A stretch of DNA of 64,000 nucleotides from assembly GCF_011392075.1 (NCBI RefSeq), contig NZ_JAAJBV010000005.1:124001-188000 (forward strand), written 5' to 3'. Shown here piece after piece: positions 16,007-25,430 of the stretch; position 1 is the first letter of the stretch, and each line of letters opens with the position of its first letter. This DNA comes from Flavobacterium celericrescens. Lineage in GTDB: Bacteria; Bacteroidota; Bacteroidia; Flavobacteriales; Flavobacteriaceae. A program made the position numbers and the translations under genes. The notes under the pieces were generated by a model, which was not told where the DNA came from, did no database searches, and saw nothing but the letters and a program-made list of their open reading frames with translations.

Positions 16007-16885
16007 ATGAATCGCAAAGATTTTATAAAAATAATTTCAGGAGGAGCAGCTATGGCATCAATTCAACCTTTATATAATTGGTCTAAATCATTACATGAGG
16101 AAGACGAAAAACTTCCCGTTTTATTCATTGGACATGGTTCACCAATGAATGCAATTGAAGATAATGAGTTTTCAAAACGTTGGCAGCAAATGGGAAAAGA
16201 AATTCCAACACCCAAAGCAGTTGTAGTCGTTTCGGCACATTGGTTAACCAAAGGAACAATGGTAACGGCAATGCCAAATCCAAAAACCATTCACGATTTT
16301 GGTGGTTTTCCTCAAGCCTTATTTGATGTACAATATCCAGCACCAGGAAGTCCTGAATTGGCAACTGAAATTCAAAAATTAATCACAAATCCGGCAGTAG
16401 AATTAGATCACGATTGGGGATTAGACCACGGCACTTGGTCAGTTGTAAAGCACATGTATCCTGATGCGGATATTCCCGTCTTGCAATTGAGTATTGATTA
16501 TTACAAACCAGCAGCTTATCATTATGAATTAGCAAAACAATTGCTTTCGCTTCGTAAAAAAGGCGTTTTAATTATCGGAAGTGGTAATATGGTCCATAAT
16601 TTACGAATGGTGGCTTGGGATAAATTAAATCAACCTGAATATGGTTATGATTGGGCACTTGAAATGAATGCTATTTTCAAAGAAAAAATAACAAATGGTT
16701 TTCATAAAGAATTAATTCAATATGAAAAATTAAATAAAGCAGCAACTTTAGCAATACCTTCGCCAGACCATTATTATCCGTTACTTTATATTTTAGCATT
16801 ACAAACTGAAAACGACAAAGTAGAATTTTTCAATGACAAGGCAGTTGGCGGTTCATTGACTATGACTTCAGTTAAAATAGGATAA
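16007..16885 (+). CDS. ygiD: LigB-family extradiol dioxygenase, YgiD-like (4,5-DOPA dioxygenase)
   Basis: A 292-residue class III ring-cleavage dioxygenase. Metal-site motifs of the family are present: GHGSPMNAI (His near residue 44), VSAHW (about 78), and GLDHGTWSVVKHMYP. E. coli YgiD cleaves L-DOPA at the 4,5 position, but the natural substrate is uncertain. The N-terminus MNRKDFIKIISGG has a Tat-like RK pair and a short hydrophobic stretch, so export is possible. I use ATG 16007, because the earlier TTG forms part of the promoter element. The gene is convergent with a beta-lactamase-fold gene, 1 base apart, without a terminator between. Confidence 0.88.
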   Translation: MNRKDFIKIISGGAAMASIQPLYNWSKSLHEEDEKLPVLFIGHGSPMNAIEDNEFSKRWQQMGKEIPTPKAVVVVSAHWLTKGTMVTAMPNPKTIHDFGGFPQALFDVQYPAPGSPELATEIQKLITNPAVELDHDWGLDHGTWSVVKHMYPDADIPVLQLSIDYYKPAAYHYELAKQLLSLRKKGVLIIGSGNMVHNLRMVAWDKLNQPEYGYDWALEMNAIFKEKITNGFHKELIQYEKLNKAATLAIPSPDHYYPLLYILALQTENDKVEFFNDKAVGGSLTMTSVKIG

Positions 16886-16886
16886 T

Positions 16887-18068
16887 TTATTCGCCTTCTT
16901 CGTCATTAAATTCAAACGGATAGTCGCCAAATCTTGGTGCTAATCGTTTGGTTTGATATGGTTTTCTTGAAAATTTATTAGAAATAGCTATTAGCGTAAC
17001 TGAATCTTTTTGTAAAGTTACATAAGACGCAGTATTACCATGCCACCAACCGTTGTGAAAGAAATATTTTTGACCTGTCTCAAATTCAAGCATTCGAATA
17101 CCTAAGCCATAATTTTTTGTACCTTTTCTTTCATAACTATAACCTTTAAACATCTCGGCTTTCATTTTTTTGCTCAAGAATTTTTCAGAATAAAGCGCCA
17201 AATCAAATTGAAGTAAATCGCGTGGCGTAGAATAAATGTTTTTATCGCCATATACTTGGTCTAGAAATTCAAAGGCTAATCTTAGATAATTATTTTTATA
17301 GGATTGACTAACTTTTTCTTTGTTTTCTAAATTATCAAAAACAAATGTATGTTTCATTCCTAGAGGATCAAAAATCTTTTCTTGAAGTACTTGAGTATAC
17401 GTTTTTTTAGTAACTTTTTCGATAATTAGAGCCAATAAGGCATAATTAGTATTACAATATCCAAAACGACTTCCAGGTTTTGATTCCAAACCGATGTCTT
17501 TTGTAGCCAATAATCTTAAAACATCTTGATTGGTCAAGGGCTTCTTTTTATCCCATACACCTTTGTCATCAGTAAAGTAGGCATAATTTCTTAAGCCACT
17601 ACGATGATTTAAAAGCATTCTAACAGTAGTCTCTTTATGAGGAAATTCAGGTAAAATTGTTGTTACAAAATCGTCTAGTTTTAGTTTTCCTTCATCAACA
17701 AGTTTTAAAACCGTTACGGCAGTAATTACTTTACTAACAGAAGCAAGATGTATTGGAGTTTCAGCGGTGATTTTAATATCTTTTTCTTTATAGGCATAAC
17801 CGCTGTAGTTTTCGTATAAAATTTCACCATTTTTAGCCACTAAAAAAGAACCACTAAAATCTTTAGTATTAAATTTTTCATTGAAAAATATTTCTAAATC
17901 ATCAGCTGTTTTTTTCTTATAAACAGTTGTTAGTGGTGTAAAATCAACTGCATATTCTGAAACATTACCGTCTTTATCTTTGATGGTTGATTCTTTCTTT
18001 TTGTCGGGTTTGTTTTGGCAACTAATTAAAAATATAATAAATAGTAGGCTTGAAAATTTGTTAATCAT
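16887..18068 (-). CDS. Class C beta-lactamase-fold serine hydrolase lipoprotein
   Basis: A 393-residue lipoprotein (lipobox LISC, Cys17) with a penicillin-binding/beta-lactamase domain. The catalytic set is complete: ASVSK (Ser-x-x-Lys), YCNTN (Tyr-x-Asn), and HNGWWHG as the His-x-Gly third motif. Such proteins are usually esterases, D-amino-acid peptidases or PBP-like proteins rather than true lactamases. The lid region with VYGDKNIYSTPRDLLQFD is typical. It stands alone, 22 bases downstream of a C1 peptidase gene on the same strand. Confidence 0.92.
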   Translation of the reverse strand: MINKFSSLLFIIFLISCQNKPDKKKESTIKDKDGNVSEYAVDFTPLTTVYKKKTADDLEIFFNEKFNTKDFSGSFLVAKNGEILYENYSGYAYKEKDIKITAETPIHLASVSKVITAVTVLKLVDEGKLKLDDFVTTILPEFPHKETTVRMLLNHRSGLRNYAYFTDDKGVWDKKKPLTNQDVLRLLATKDIGLESKPGSRFGYCNTNYALLALIIEKVTKKTYTQVLQEKIFDPLGMKHTFVFDNLENKEKVSQSYKNNYLRLAFEFLDQVYGDKNIYSTPRDLLQFDLALYSEKFLSKKMKAEMFKGYSYERKGTKNYGLGIRMLEFETGQKYFFHNGWWHGNTASYVTLQKDSVTLIAISNKFSRKPYQTKRLAPRFGDYPFEFNDEEGE

Positions 18069-18090
18069 TATATGGTAAGAAAATAGCGTA

Positions 18091-19209
18091 TTATAATTTT
18101 AATTCTTTCTTTGTTTTTTTATCTAAACCGTCTTTGTGAACCAAAACTGAGATGGCTTTTAATTTAATATAAGCTACACTCATATATACGTAGCCGCCAT
18201 TTGCTACTTTTTTATCATCACTACCCCAAGAGTTTTTTACTTTGTAATAAACATTTCCTTTTTGGTCTTTTACTTTTCCAACAATATGCATTAAATGGTC
18301 GTCTGTTGTAGAAAGGTTTTCAAATTCTTGTTGGCGGAATTCAGGAGTTATATTTTTCTCAGTAATAATTTCGGCTAAACCGGTTTTAATGTCTTCTTCT
18401 TTTTCTGGAATAAACGCAACACCATATTTTCCCGAAAAAGTAGCTTCAGAAACATCACAATCTAAAGAAAGCGAATAGCCGTTAGCCAACGCATTGTCTA
18501 TGTTTGCAATGAATTCATCCAAAGGTAAATTATACATACTTCCATTTGAAAAATTATCTGGTATATTTAAAATAAATGATTTATAATAGGATTTATGTGT
18601 AAACGAAGTTAAAGTAATATAATTTTCAGGTTTAATTTTGGTGAATTCTGCGAAAGATTTTGGAGTATAGTTTTTGCCTTCAAATTCAAATTTAGTAGGC
18701 ATACTTCCTAAATAAATATCTAAAACGGCATTAATTGCTTGTTTCCAATTTGGTGATAATTTTTTTGCTGGATTTTCAACATATGTCTTTAGCATTGCTT
18801 CAAGAACTGATACCATTTCTACATGATTATGTTTGGTTTGTCCTTCTCCTAAACCATCATAAAAACGATTTGGTATCAATCCATATTCTGAAACACTATT
18901 CAAAACATCGTGTGCCAAAGCTCCTTCGCTAAAATTTGCTTTTCCTTGTCGCATAACATAGTTTTCAGCTTTAGCTAAATAGGTGGTTCTAGCTTGAAAC
19001 ATTTCAGAAAGGTCAATTTGTCTTCCCGTTAAGCGAATAATTTCGGATTCTAGAAATGAAGAAGTTGAGAAACTCCAACATGTTCCAGTGATATCTTGAG
19101 AGATTACAGGCAAGCATTCTACGTTAATAACTTCTTGAAATTCATAGTTTTGAGCTGATGCACTAAATAGCCCAGAAGCAAATAGAAATCCGATATATAA
19201 TTTTTTCAT
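18091..19209 (-). CDS. Papain-fold (C1) peptidase, bleomycin-hydrolase-like, secreted
   Basis: A 372-residue cysteine peptidase with signal peptide MKKLYIGFLFASGLFSASAQ. Catalytic residues are visible in GTCWSF (Cys), DDHLMHIVG (His) and VKNSWG (Asn), as in peptidase C1B / aminopeptidase C. I choose the ATG at 19209 because it gives a proper signal peptide; an in-frame start 72 bases upstream adds only basic residues. Export distinguishes it from the cytoplasmic PepC. It may share a transcript with the serine hydrolase. Confidence 0.9.
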   Translation of the reverse strand: MKKLYIGFLFASGLFSASAQNYEFQEVINVECLPVISQDITGTCWSFSTSSFLESEIIRLTGRQIDLSEMFQARTTYLAKAENYVMRQGKANFSEGALAHDVLNSVSEYGLIPNRFYDGLGEGQTKHNHVEMVSVLEAMLKTYVENPAKKLSPNWKQAINAVLDIYLGSMPTKFEFEGKNYTPKSFAEFTKIKPENYITLTSFTHKSYYKSFILNIPDNFSNGSMYNLPLDEFIANIDNALANGYSLSLDCDVSEATFSGKYGVAFIPEKEEDIKTGLAEIITEKNITPEFRQQEFENLSTTDDHLMHIVGKVKDQKGNVYYKVKNSWGSDDKKVANGGYVYMSVAYIKLKAISVLVHKDGLDKKTKKELKL

Positions 19210-19310
19210 AAGAGTAATTGTTTTGGACTTGCAATATAATGCAAAAAATGATTTATTTTTACTGAAATTTAGTTTTAACAAACAATTTCAATTGAATATA
19301 TTAAAATACT

Positions 19311-20150
19311 ATGAGCACAATTAATTGGGTAACCGCAAAAGAATTTGAAGATATAACATATAAAAAATGTAATGGCGTTGCCAGAATAGCTTTCAATAGA
19401 CCGGATGTTAGAAATGCCTTTCGCCCAAAAACAACGAAAGAACTAATCGAAGCTTTTTATGATGCGCAAGAAGATACATCAATAGGAGTAGTATTGCTAT
19501 CTGCTGAAGGACCAAGTTCTAAAGACGGTATTTGGAGTTTTTGTAGTGGAGGCGATCAAAAAGCAAGAGGTCATCAAGGATATGTAGGAGAAGACGGTTA
19601 CCACAGATTAAACATTTTAGAAGTACAACGTATGATTCGTTTTATGCCAAAAGCTGTAATTTGTGTTGTTCCGGGTTGGGCTGTTGGTGGCGGGCATTCA
19701 CTTCATGTGGTTTGTGATTTAACATTGGCAAGCAAAGAACACGCTATTTTTAAACAAACCGATGCCGATGTTACTAGTTTTGACGGTGGTTATGGTTCTG
19801 CTTATTTAGCAAAAATGGTTGGACAAAAGAAAGCTAGAGAAATCTTCTTTTTAGGTAGAAATTATTCAGCTCAAGACGCTTTTGAAATGGGAATGGTGAA
19901 TGCCGTAATTCCGCATGCTGAATTAGAAGATACAGCATATGAATGGGCACAAGAAATTTTAGCCAAATCACCAACATCAATTAAAATGCTAAAATTTGCT
20001 ATGAATTTAACGGATGACGGAATGGTTGGTCAACAAGTTTTTGCAGGTGAAGCTACTCGTTTAGCCTATATGACAGACGAAGCTAAAGAAGGTAGAGATG
20101 CGTTTTTAGAAAAACGTAAACCAAATTTTGAAAAGAAATATCTACCTTAA
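19311..20150 (+). CDS. menB: 1,4-dihydroxy-2-naphthoyl-CoA synthase
   Basis: A 279-residue crotonase-fold enzyme that closes o-succinylbenzoyl-CoA to dihydroxynaphthoyl-CoA in menaquinone synthesis. Characteristic MenB segments are FRPKTTKEL, the oxyanion-hole region CSGGDQKARG, PGWAVGGGHSL, and QTDADVTSFDGGYGSAYLA, plus the C-terminal FLEKRKPNF. Length matches the family. It begins a plus-strand cluster in which menA and menC also occur, interrupted by two PH-domain genes. Confidence 0.97.
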   Translation: MSTINWVTAKEFEDITYKKCNGVARIAFNRPDVRNAFRPKTTKELIEAFYDAQEDTSIGVVLLSAEGPSSKDGIWSFCSGGDQKARGHQGYVGEDGYHRLNILEVQRMIRFMPKAVICVVPGWAVGGGHSLHVVCDLTLASKEHAIFKQTDADVTSFDGGYGSAYLAKMVGQKKAREIFFLGRNYSAQDAFEMGMVNAVIPHAELEDTAYEWAQEILAKSPTSIKMLKFAMNLTDDGMVGQQVFAGEATRLAYMTDEAKEGRDAFLEKRKPNFEKKYLP

Positions 20151-20216
20151 TATTATAAGTCAGAATTTAGAAATTAGAATTTAGAAAAAAATAGAGTTCA
20201 TAAATTAGAAAATAGA

Positions 20217-20789
20217 ATGACAAATTTTACCAATGAAGCTATAGAAATTAACGAATTACCCAAGTTTGAGGAAGTACAATTGCGTGGGTTGCATTCTAAT
20301 TATTTAAAAGTAATGTTGTTTAATTTTTCGTTGCTTATTATATTGGTTTTAGGCGGTTTTGCTACAGTTTTTGTTCTTAAAAAAGATATTTTTTCTATTA
20401 ATGTATGGGGAAGTATATTTGTTGCCCTTATCTTATTATTAGGATTAATAGTTTTCTTTACAAAAAAAAGTTTTAAGAAAATTGGTTATGCTTTTCGATC
20501 CCATGATGCTATTTATAAATCTGGCCTGATTTCGGAGACTACCACTATAATTCCGTTTAATCGTGTACAACATGTGGCTTTGCATCAGGGATTTATCTCT
20601 CGAAAATTAGGGTTAGCATCAGTGGAGTTGTTTACTGCAGGAGGAAGTAGTTCCGATCTAAAAATACCTGGATTATTACTAGAAGAGGCTCAAAAAATTA
20701 AAAATTTGGTTTCTCAAAAAATAAATCCAACAGCTGAAAGAATTGAAAGTGAGCCTACAGCACCATTAAGCACTGATTCTAATGAGTAA
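20217..20789 (+). CDS. Bacterial PH-domain membrane protein (YdbS-like)
   Basis: A 190-residue protein with two transmembrane helices (about 38-60 and 68-85) followed by a bacterial PH (bPH2) domain at about 90-170, in which TTIIPFNRVQHVALHQGF and SVELFTAGGSSSDLKIPG are typical. Pairs like this and the next gene resemble Bacillus ydbS-ydbT, whose products affect resistance to amylocyclicin-type peptides; the mechanism is unclear. It overlaps the next gene by 8 bases. Confidence 0.88.
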   Translation: MTNFTNEAIEINELPKFEEVQLRGLHSNYLKVMLFNFSLLIILVLGGFATVFVLKKDIFSINVWGSIFVALILLLGLIVFFTKKSFKKIGYAFRSHDAIYKSGLISETTTIIPFNRVQHVALHQGFISRKLGLASVELFTAGGSSSDLKIPGLLLEEAQKIKNLVSQKINPTAERIESEPTAPLSTDSNE

Positions 20790-22287
20790 ATTTGCTGATT
20801 TTTCACAACCACAAAGACAGTCACTTCCGGGGATTGTAGTAATGTTTGCCAATACTTTGCAAAAATCGGTTCGTGCATTTTGGCCAATATTATTAATTTG
20901 GATTGTAAAAATTGAAACACTCAATAAGTTTTTTGTTTTTGGAGGAATTACTGTTGCTATTTTGATTATAGCTTTAATTTCATATTTACAATATTATTTT
21001 TTCACCTTTCATATTGATGATGAATCGAATGAATTTGTAATTCAAAAAGGTGTTTTAAATAAGACCAGAATAACCATTCAATTGCATAAAATTCAGCAAG
21101 TAAGTATTAATCAAAGCTTAATTCAACGATTAGTTGGTGTGCATAAATTAGAAATTGATACTGCTGGAAGCGATAAAAAAGAAGCCTCAATAAGTGCAAT
21201 TTCTCATGATTTGGCTACCATATTAAAAGAACGATTGATTAATCATTCTCAACTTGATAGAAGTGAAATCGCTGAAACAATTCTGGAAGAAAACACGCCA
21301 ACTTCATTTATTAAAATTGGATTATTAAGTTTGATAAAAATTGGATTTACTTCAAATTATGTAAAAAGTTTTGCGCTGTTATTTCTGTTTTTTACCACTA
21401 TTATGGAAAATTTGCAGCAATTTTCTCAAAATGAAGTAATTGACGAAGATAAAGTAACGAGTTATTTAGATAAATTACCAATCCTAACTTCAATAGCAAT
21501 TGTTTTAGGAAGTATTGTCGGATTAGTATTGGTTGTTAATTTGGTTAGAACGGTTATTAAGTATTTTGATTTCACGATTCAAAAGAGTAAACAAGCAATT
21601 ATTTTAACTTACGGGTTGATTTCTACGAAAAACACATTGTTGAATCCCAATAAGGTTCAAAAAATTAAGATTACCCAAAATTATTTTCAGAAAAAATTTG
21701 ATGTAACAACAATTGAAGTGCATCAAGCTTCAAGTGATGTAGAAAAAGTTAAAGAAAAAGACAAAATTGAAGTGCCTGGATGTACAGCTAACGAGCGTGA
21801 TGCAATTTTAAATTTATTGTACAAAAAACTTCCTACAAGAGAAAAATTATACTTACCTAATTGGAGAAAATTAGCTATAAATTCATTTTTTCTACTTGTT
21901 TTGCCACTTTTGATTTCGTTAATACTAGTTTTTAATACCAAAATTATTACTTGGAAAGAATGGATTTTATACGCTTGTGTTTTTGCGCTTTTTTCTGGGT
22001 TATTACTTTGGTTTTCCTTTAAAAATTACAAACTTTTTGTTTCAAATGATTTTATAATCAAACAGAATGGGGCATGGGATATTGAAAATAATATTGTGGA
22101 ACCATATAAAATTCAAGCAATTACAACACAGCAGTTTTTTTGGCAAAAAGGAACAAATATTGGTTCAATAACTTTGTCTACTGCTGGTGGAACTATCAGT
22201 TTTTCAACAGGAAATTATACTGAAATTAAAAATTTAGTCAATCTTTGGTTGTTTCAAGTTGAAACTTCGGAAGAGAATTGGATGTAA
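20782..22287 (+). CDS. Bacterial PH-domain membrane protein (YdbT-like)
   Basis: A 501-residue protein with three bPH2 domains, each preceded by paired transmembrane helices: about 70-150 (HKIQQVSINQSLIQRLVG), 270-350 (NKVQKIKITQNYFQKKF) and 410-490 (YKIQAITTQQFFWQKGT). The repeated K-x-Q-x-(I/V)-x-(I/Q) stretch marks each domain start. It overlaps the 3' end of the smaller PH-domain gene, so the two are translationally coupled and probably form a complex. It lies between menB and menA, but no link to quinone synthesis is established. Confidence 0.88.
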   Translation: MSKFADFSQPQRQSLPGIVVMFANTLQKSVRAFWPILLIWIVKIETLNKFFVFGGITVAILIIALISYLQYYFFTFHIDDESNEFVIQKGVLNKTRITIQLHKIQQVSINQSLIQRLVGVHKLEIDTAGSDKKEASISAISHDLATILKERLINHSQLDRSEIAETILEENTPTSFIKIGLLSLIKIGFTSNYVKSFALLFLFFTTIMENLQQFSQNEVIDEDKVTSYLDKLPILTSIAIVLGSIVGLVLVVNLVRTVIKYFDFTIQKSKQAIILTYGLISTKNTLLNPNKVQKIKITQNYFQKKFDVTTIEVHQASSDVEKVKEKDKIEVPGCTANERDAILNLLYKKLPTREKLYLPNWRKLAINSFFLLVLPLLISLILVFNTKIITWKEWILYACVFALFSGLLLWFSFKNYKLFVSNDFIIKQNGAWDIENNIVEPYKIQAITTQQFFWQKGTNIGSITLSTAGGTISFSTGNYTEIKNLVNLWLFQVETSEENWM

Positions 22288-22305
22288 ATATATTAGATTA
22301 AAACC

Positions 22306-22584
22306 ATGAAAGAAGATAAAAAATCAACTATTGACATCGTTATTTTTTTTGTTAGCTTATTAGTCATGTTTTTCTGGATTCTAACAAACAATATCAATGT
22401 TTATGAAAATAAATTTATTGGTATAATTGCAGAAATACTTTGGTTACCTTTAATACTTTTAATTTTTGGATTACCAATTATGACTTTTGTTTTAATTTCT
22501 TCAAGGAAGTTCAAAAAATCAAAAATTTTATTTCTATCATTAGCTATTCAAGTTACAATATTAATAATACAAATCGCAAAGTAA
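22306..22584 (+). CDS. Small membrane protein of unknown function
   Basis: A 92-residue protein with three hydrophobic helices (about 9-26, 36-59, 72-90) and a basic loop SRKFKKSK. It sits 18 bases after the YdbT-like gene and its stop lies 2 bases before the menA start, so it is in the operon. It shows a loose resemblance in its middle helix to the 94-residue protein at 15658-15942. Function unknown. Confidence 0.7.
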   Translation: MKEDKKSTIDIVIFFVSLLVMFFWILTNNINVYENKFIGIIAEILWLPLILLIFGLPIMTFVLISSRKFKKSKILFLSLAIQVTILIIQIAK

Positions 22585-22586
22585 AA

Positions 22587-23477
22587 ATGAATATAAAACC
22601 TTGGATACAAGCCGCAAGATTAAGAACTTTACCACTTTCTGTTTCTGGAATTATTGTTGGAAGCGCCTATGCTTACCATCAAGGGTTTACAGATTGGAGA
22701 ATTGTGGTTTTAGCATTATTGACTACATTAGGCTTGCAAGTGTTGTCCAATTATGCCAACGATTACGGAGATGGTGTAAAAGGGACTGATGCTAATAGAA
22801 TTGGGGAAAAGCGTTTAGTGGCAGCAGGAATTATAACAGCGCAACAAATGAGAAAAGCGGTTATTATTACTGCAATATTAACTTTTATTATCGCTTTGTT
22901 GCTAATTTATGTTGCTTTTGGAAAAGAGAATTTTGCATTGAGTTTAATTTTTATTTTGTTAGGAATCGGTTCTATTGGTGCGGCAGTTAAATATACTGTA
23001 GGCAAAGGAGCATACGGCTACAGTGGATTTGGAGATGTATTTGTATTTATTTTCTTTGGATTAGTTTCAGTAATAGGTTCTAATTTTTTGTTCACTCATT
23101 TTATCGATTGGAAATTATTTTTACCAGCAACTTCAATTGGATTATTGAGTGTGGCTGTACTGAATCTAAATAACATGCGAGACATTGAAAATGATACAAT
23201 TGCTGGAAAAAATACGTTGGTGGTAAAAATGGGGCTAGAAAGGGCTAAGAAATATCAACATTTTTTAATTGTGATTCCATTTGTTTTATTATTTATATTT
23301 TCGATTGGAATTAGTAAGCAAATATTTTTCAGTTTTTTTGTTTTTATTTTCTTTTTAAAGCATCTTGAAAAAGTAAGAAAATCAAAAAAATACGAAGATT
23401 TCGATCCAGAACTTAAAAAAGTAGCGCTTGGAACATTTGCTTTAAGTATATTATTTTGTATTGCTTTAGTTTCATAA
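22587..23477 (+). CDS. menA: 1,4-dihydroxy-2-naphthoate polyprenyltransferase
   Basis: A 296-residue integral membrane prenyltransferase of the UbiA family that attaches the isoprenoid tail to dihydroxynaphthoate. The two aspartate motifs are NDYGDGVKGTD (about residues 52-62) and NNMRDIENDTIAGK (near 190), with eight or nine helices. I start at ATG 22587 (MNIKPWIQAARLRTLPLS), which begins at the conserved N-terminus; an earlier in-frame start would overlap the preceding gene by about 145 bases and add unrelated residues. Confidence 0.95.
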   Translation: MNIKPWIQAARLRTLPLSVSGIIVGSAYAYHQGFTDWRIVVLALLTTLGLQVLSNYANDYGDGVKGTDANRIGEKRLVAAGIITAQQMRKAVIITAILTFIIALLLIYVAFGKENFALSLIFILLGIGSIGAAVKYTVGKGAYGYSGFGDVFVFIFFGLVSVIGSNFLFTHFIDWKLFLPATSIGLLSVAVLNLNNMRDIENDTIAGKNTLVVKMGLERAKKYQHFLIVIPFVLLFIFSIGISKQIFFSFFVFIFFLKHLEKVRKSKKYEDFDPELKKVALGTFALSILFCIALVS

Positions 23478-23507
23478 ACTAATTATATAATCACTAAAAT
23501 AAAAACT

Positions 23508-24185
23508 ATGAAAATCACATTCTACGGTCACGCTTGTATTGGAATTACAGTAAATGATGTTCACATTTTAGTCGATCCATTTATTTCGGGAAATCCAAAA
23601 GCTTCTCATATTGATATTAATACATTAGAAGCTGATTTTATTTTATTAACACACGCTCATCAAGACCATATTTTAGATGTAGAGGCTATTGCGAAGCGCA
23701 CAGATGCAGTAATTGTGTCTAACTATGAGATTGCTTCGCATTTTGGAAATAAAGGGCTTAATTATCATCCTATGAATCATGGTGGAAGTTGGGACTTTGA
23801 ATTTGGAACGGTAAAATATGTAATTGCACATCATACTTCATCTTTCCCTGATGGAAGCTATGGTGGGCAGCCTGGTGGATTTGTTATTGAGGGTGAGCAT
23901 AAAAATATTTATATTGCTGGCGACACTGCTTTAACAATGGATATGAAGCTTATTCCGATGCGAACCAAATTAGATTTAGCAATTTTACCTATTGGAAGTA
24001 ATTTTACCATGGATGTTGAAGACGCTATAATTGCTTCAGACTTTGTGCAATGTGACAAAGTATTGGGCTATCATTTTGATACTTTTGGTTATATCGAAAT
24101 CAATCACGAAGAAGCTAAACGTAAATTTTTCGACAAAGGAAAAGACTTAATGTTGTTAGAAATCGGACAAAGTATCGAATTATAA
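23508..24185 (+). CDS. UPF0173 metal-dependent hydrolase (metallo-beta-lactamase fold)
   Basis: A 225-residue MBL-fold hydrolase of the YtkL/UPF0173 group. The metal motif THAHQDH is at residues 48-54; further ligands are expected in AHHTSSF, AGDTALTMD and the C-terminal GYHFDTFG. Substrate is unknown across the family. It lies 30 bases after menA on the same strand, and its position between men genes recurs in Flavobacteria as far as I recall, which might hint at a thioester or lactone-hydrolysis housekeeping role. Confidence 0.93.
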   Translation: MKITFYGHACIGITVNDVHILVDPFISGNPKASHIDINTLEADFILLTHAHQDHILDVEAIAKRTDAVIVSNYEIASHFGNKGLNYHPMNHGGSWDFEFGTVKYVIAHHTSSFPDGSYGGQPGGFVIEGEHKNIYIAGDTALTMDMKLIPMRTKLDLAILPIGSNFTMDVEDAIIASDFVQCDKVLGYHFDTFGYIEINHEEAKRKFFDKGKDLMLLEIGQSIEL

Positions 24186-24226
24186 GTCTTTGGCATCCAA
24201 ATTGTATTTATCTATTAAAAATTAAA

Positions 24227-25423
24227 ATGAACAAAATTTTATACACTGTATCAGCCTTATTATTTTCAGCAACTTTTTATGCTCAAACCGATGGTTTTTG
24301 GGATAAAGAAAGAGCAACTACAAAAGAAATAAGTCTTTCTGCAGGAAAGCGAGCATTAATAAAAACAGAAGATTTACCAGTAGGAACAACAGAATTTGTG
24401 TACCGAATCACGCTTTTAGATGAAGGTCAAAAGTTAACATCAAGTTTGGTCTCAGTTTTAAAAGCAATTCCAGATCCAACAGGAATTAGTCAAGGAACTG
24501 CGGGTGCTATTCAATTAACATCAGCTATTTCAGGTGATGACAAATGTACTTATGCTTTATTTCAAGAAGCAAACGCTGCCAATGTTTTTTTTAAAGATGG
24601 AAAAACAGACAAAGCTTGTTTTGAGCAAAAAGAAAAAGTAAATAAAGAAGCAAAATTAATTTCATCTTCATCACTATGTTTGACTAATTTACCCAATTTG
24701 TGGTTCGGATTCGAAAGCCAAAATTGGCTAATGAATCAAAAAATTGTTTTAGAAGTGGTGCCGTGGGTTGATTATAAAGCTAGTAGGGGTTGGGATAAAA
24801 CAACAAAAAATGAGATTCTGACAATTGCTAAAAAACTTCCAGTTGTATCGAAATTGACTAAAAAAGACCAGTTTTATGCAGTTTTTATCGAAAACATGGC
24901 AAAAAAGTTCACATATCGAGATTTTTTGCAATTATTGACTGTAGAGAAAAATAATGCAATTGATAAGCTAACCGAGGAAAGTTTGAAAAGCACTGGCGAA
25001 CTAAAAGCTTATTATGATATTATTCGTGAAAAATCATTTGCTGCTTTTCAAAAAGGGAATTATGAAGAAGCGATTACTATTATTTCTACAGAAATGATGG
25101 CAAAAAATAGAGCAACTTACATTGATTATGAAATTTTAGGCGATTATTACTTAATTTCTAAACAATTTACTAAAGCAGAAGAAACTTACAATAAAGGTTT
25201 AAAGTTGAATCCTTCCGAGATTCATTTTCAGTTGAATTTAGCGCATGTTTATCTGTTTACGGATAGAATTTCTGATGCAAAAGACATTCATAAAAAATAT
25301 GCTCATGAAAGCTTATCTAACGGTAAAACCTGGATAGCGCAAACAAAATCGGATTTCACAACTTTTGAAAAACACGAATTACCAACAGACGACTTCAAGA
25401 AAATATTGAGAGTTATTGAATAA
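24227..25423 (+). CDS. Secreted tetratricopeptide repeat protein
   Basis: A 398-residue protein with signal peptide (residues 1-19, FYAQ). An N-terminal beta-rich region of unknown type (about 20-190) contains a likely disulfide pair around CTYALF and CFEQKEK. A C-terminal part has TPR helices (about 260-350; AFQKGNYEEAITIIS and KQFTKAEETYNKGLKLNPSE). A protein-protein interaction role in the periplasm is likely. It is 41 bases after the MBL hydrolase and 7 bases before a TPM-domain gene. Confidence 0.85.
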   Translation: MNKILYTVSALLFSATFYAQTDGFWDKERATTKEISLSAGKRALIKTEDLPVGTTEFVYRITLLDEGQKLTSSLVSVLKAIPDPTGISQGTAGAIQLTSAISGDDKCTYALFQEANAANVFFKDGKTDKACFEQKEKVNKEAKLISSSSLCLTNLPNLWFGFESQNWLMNQKIVLEVVPWVDYKASRGWDKTTKNEILTIAKKLPVVSKLTKKDQFYAVFIENMAKKFTYRDFLQLLTVEKNNAIDKLTEESLKSTGELKAYYDIIREKSFAAFQKGNYEEAITIISTEMMAKNRATYIDYEILGDYYLISKQFTKAEETYNKGLKLNPSEIHFQLNLAHVYLFTDRISDAKDIHKKYAHESLSNGKTWIAQTKSDFTTFEKHELPTDDFKKILRVIE

Positions 25424-25430
25424 TTTACCA

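Noticed and set aside
20151..20216. AT-rich repeat as a CRISPR remnant
   Set aside because: Units are short, imperfect and have no spacers; no cas gene is present.
22440..22586. 49-codon N-terminal extension of menA
   Set aside because: It overlaps the preceding small gene and adds non-conserved residues; ATG 22587 matches the family start.
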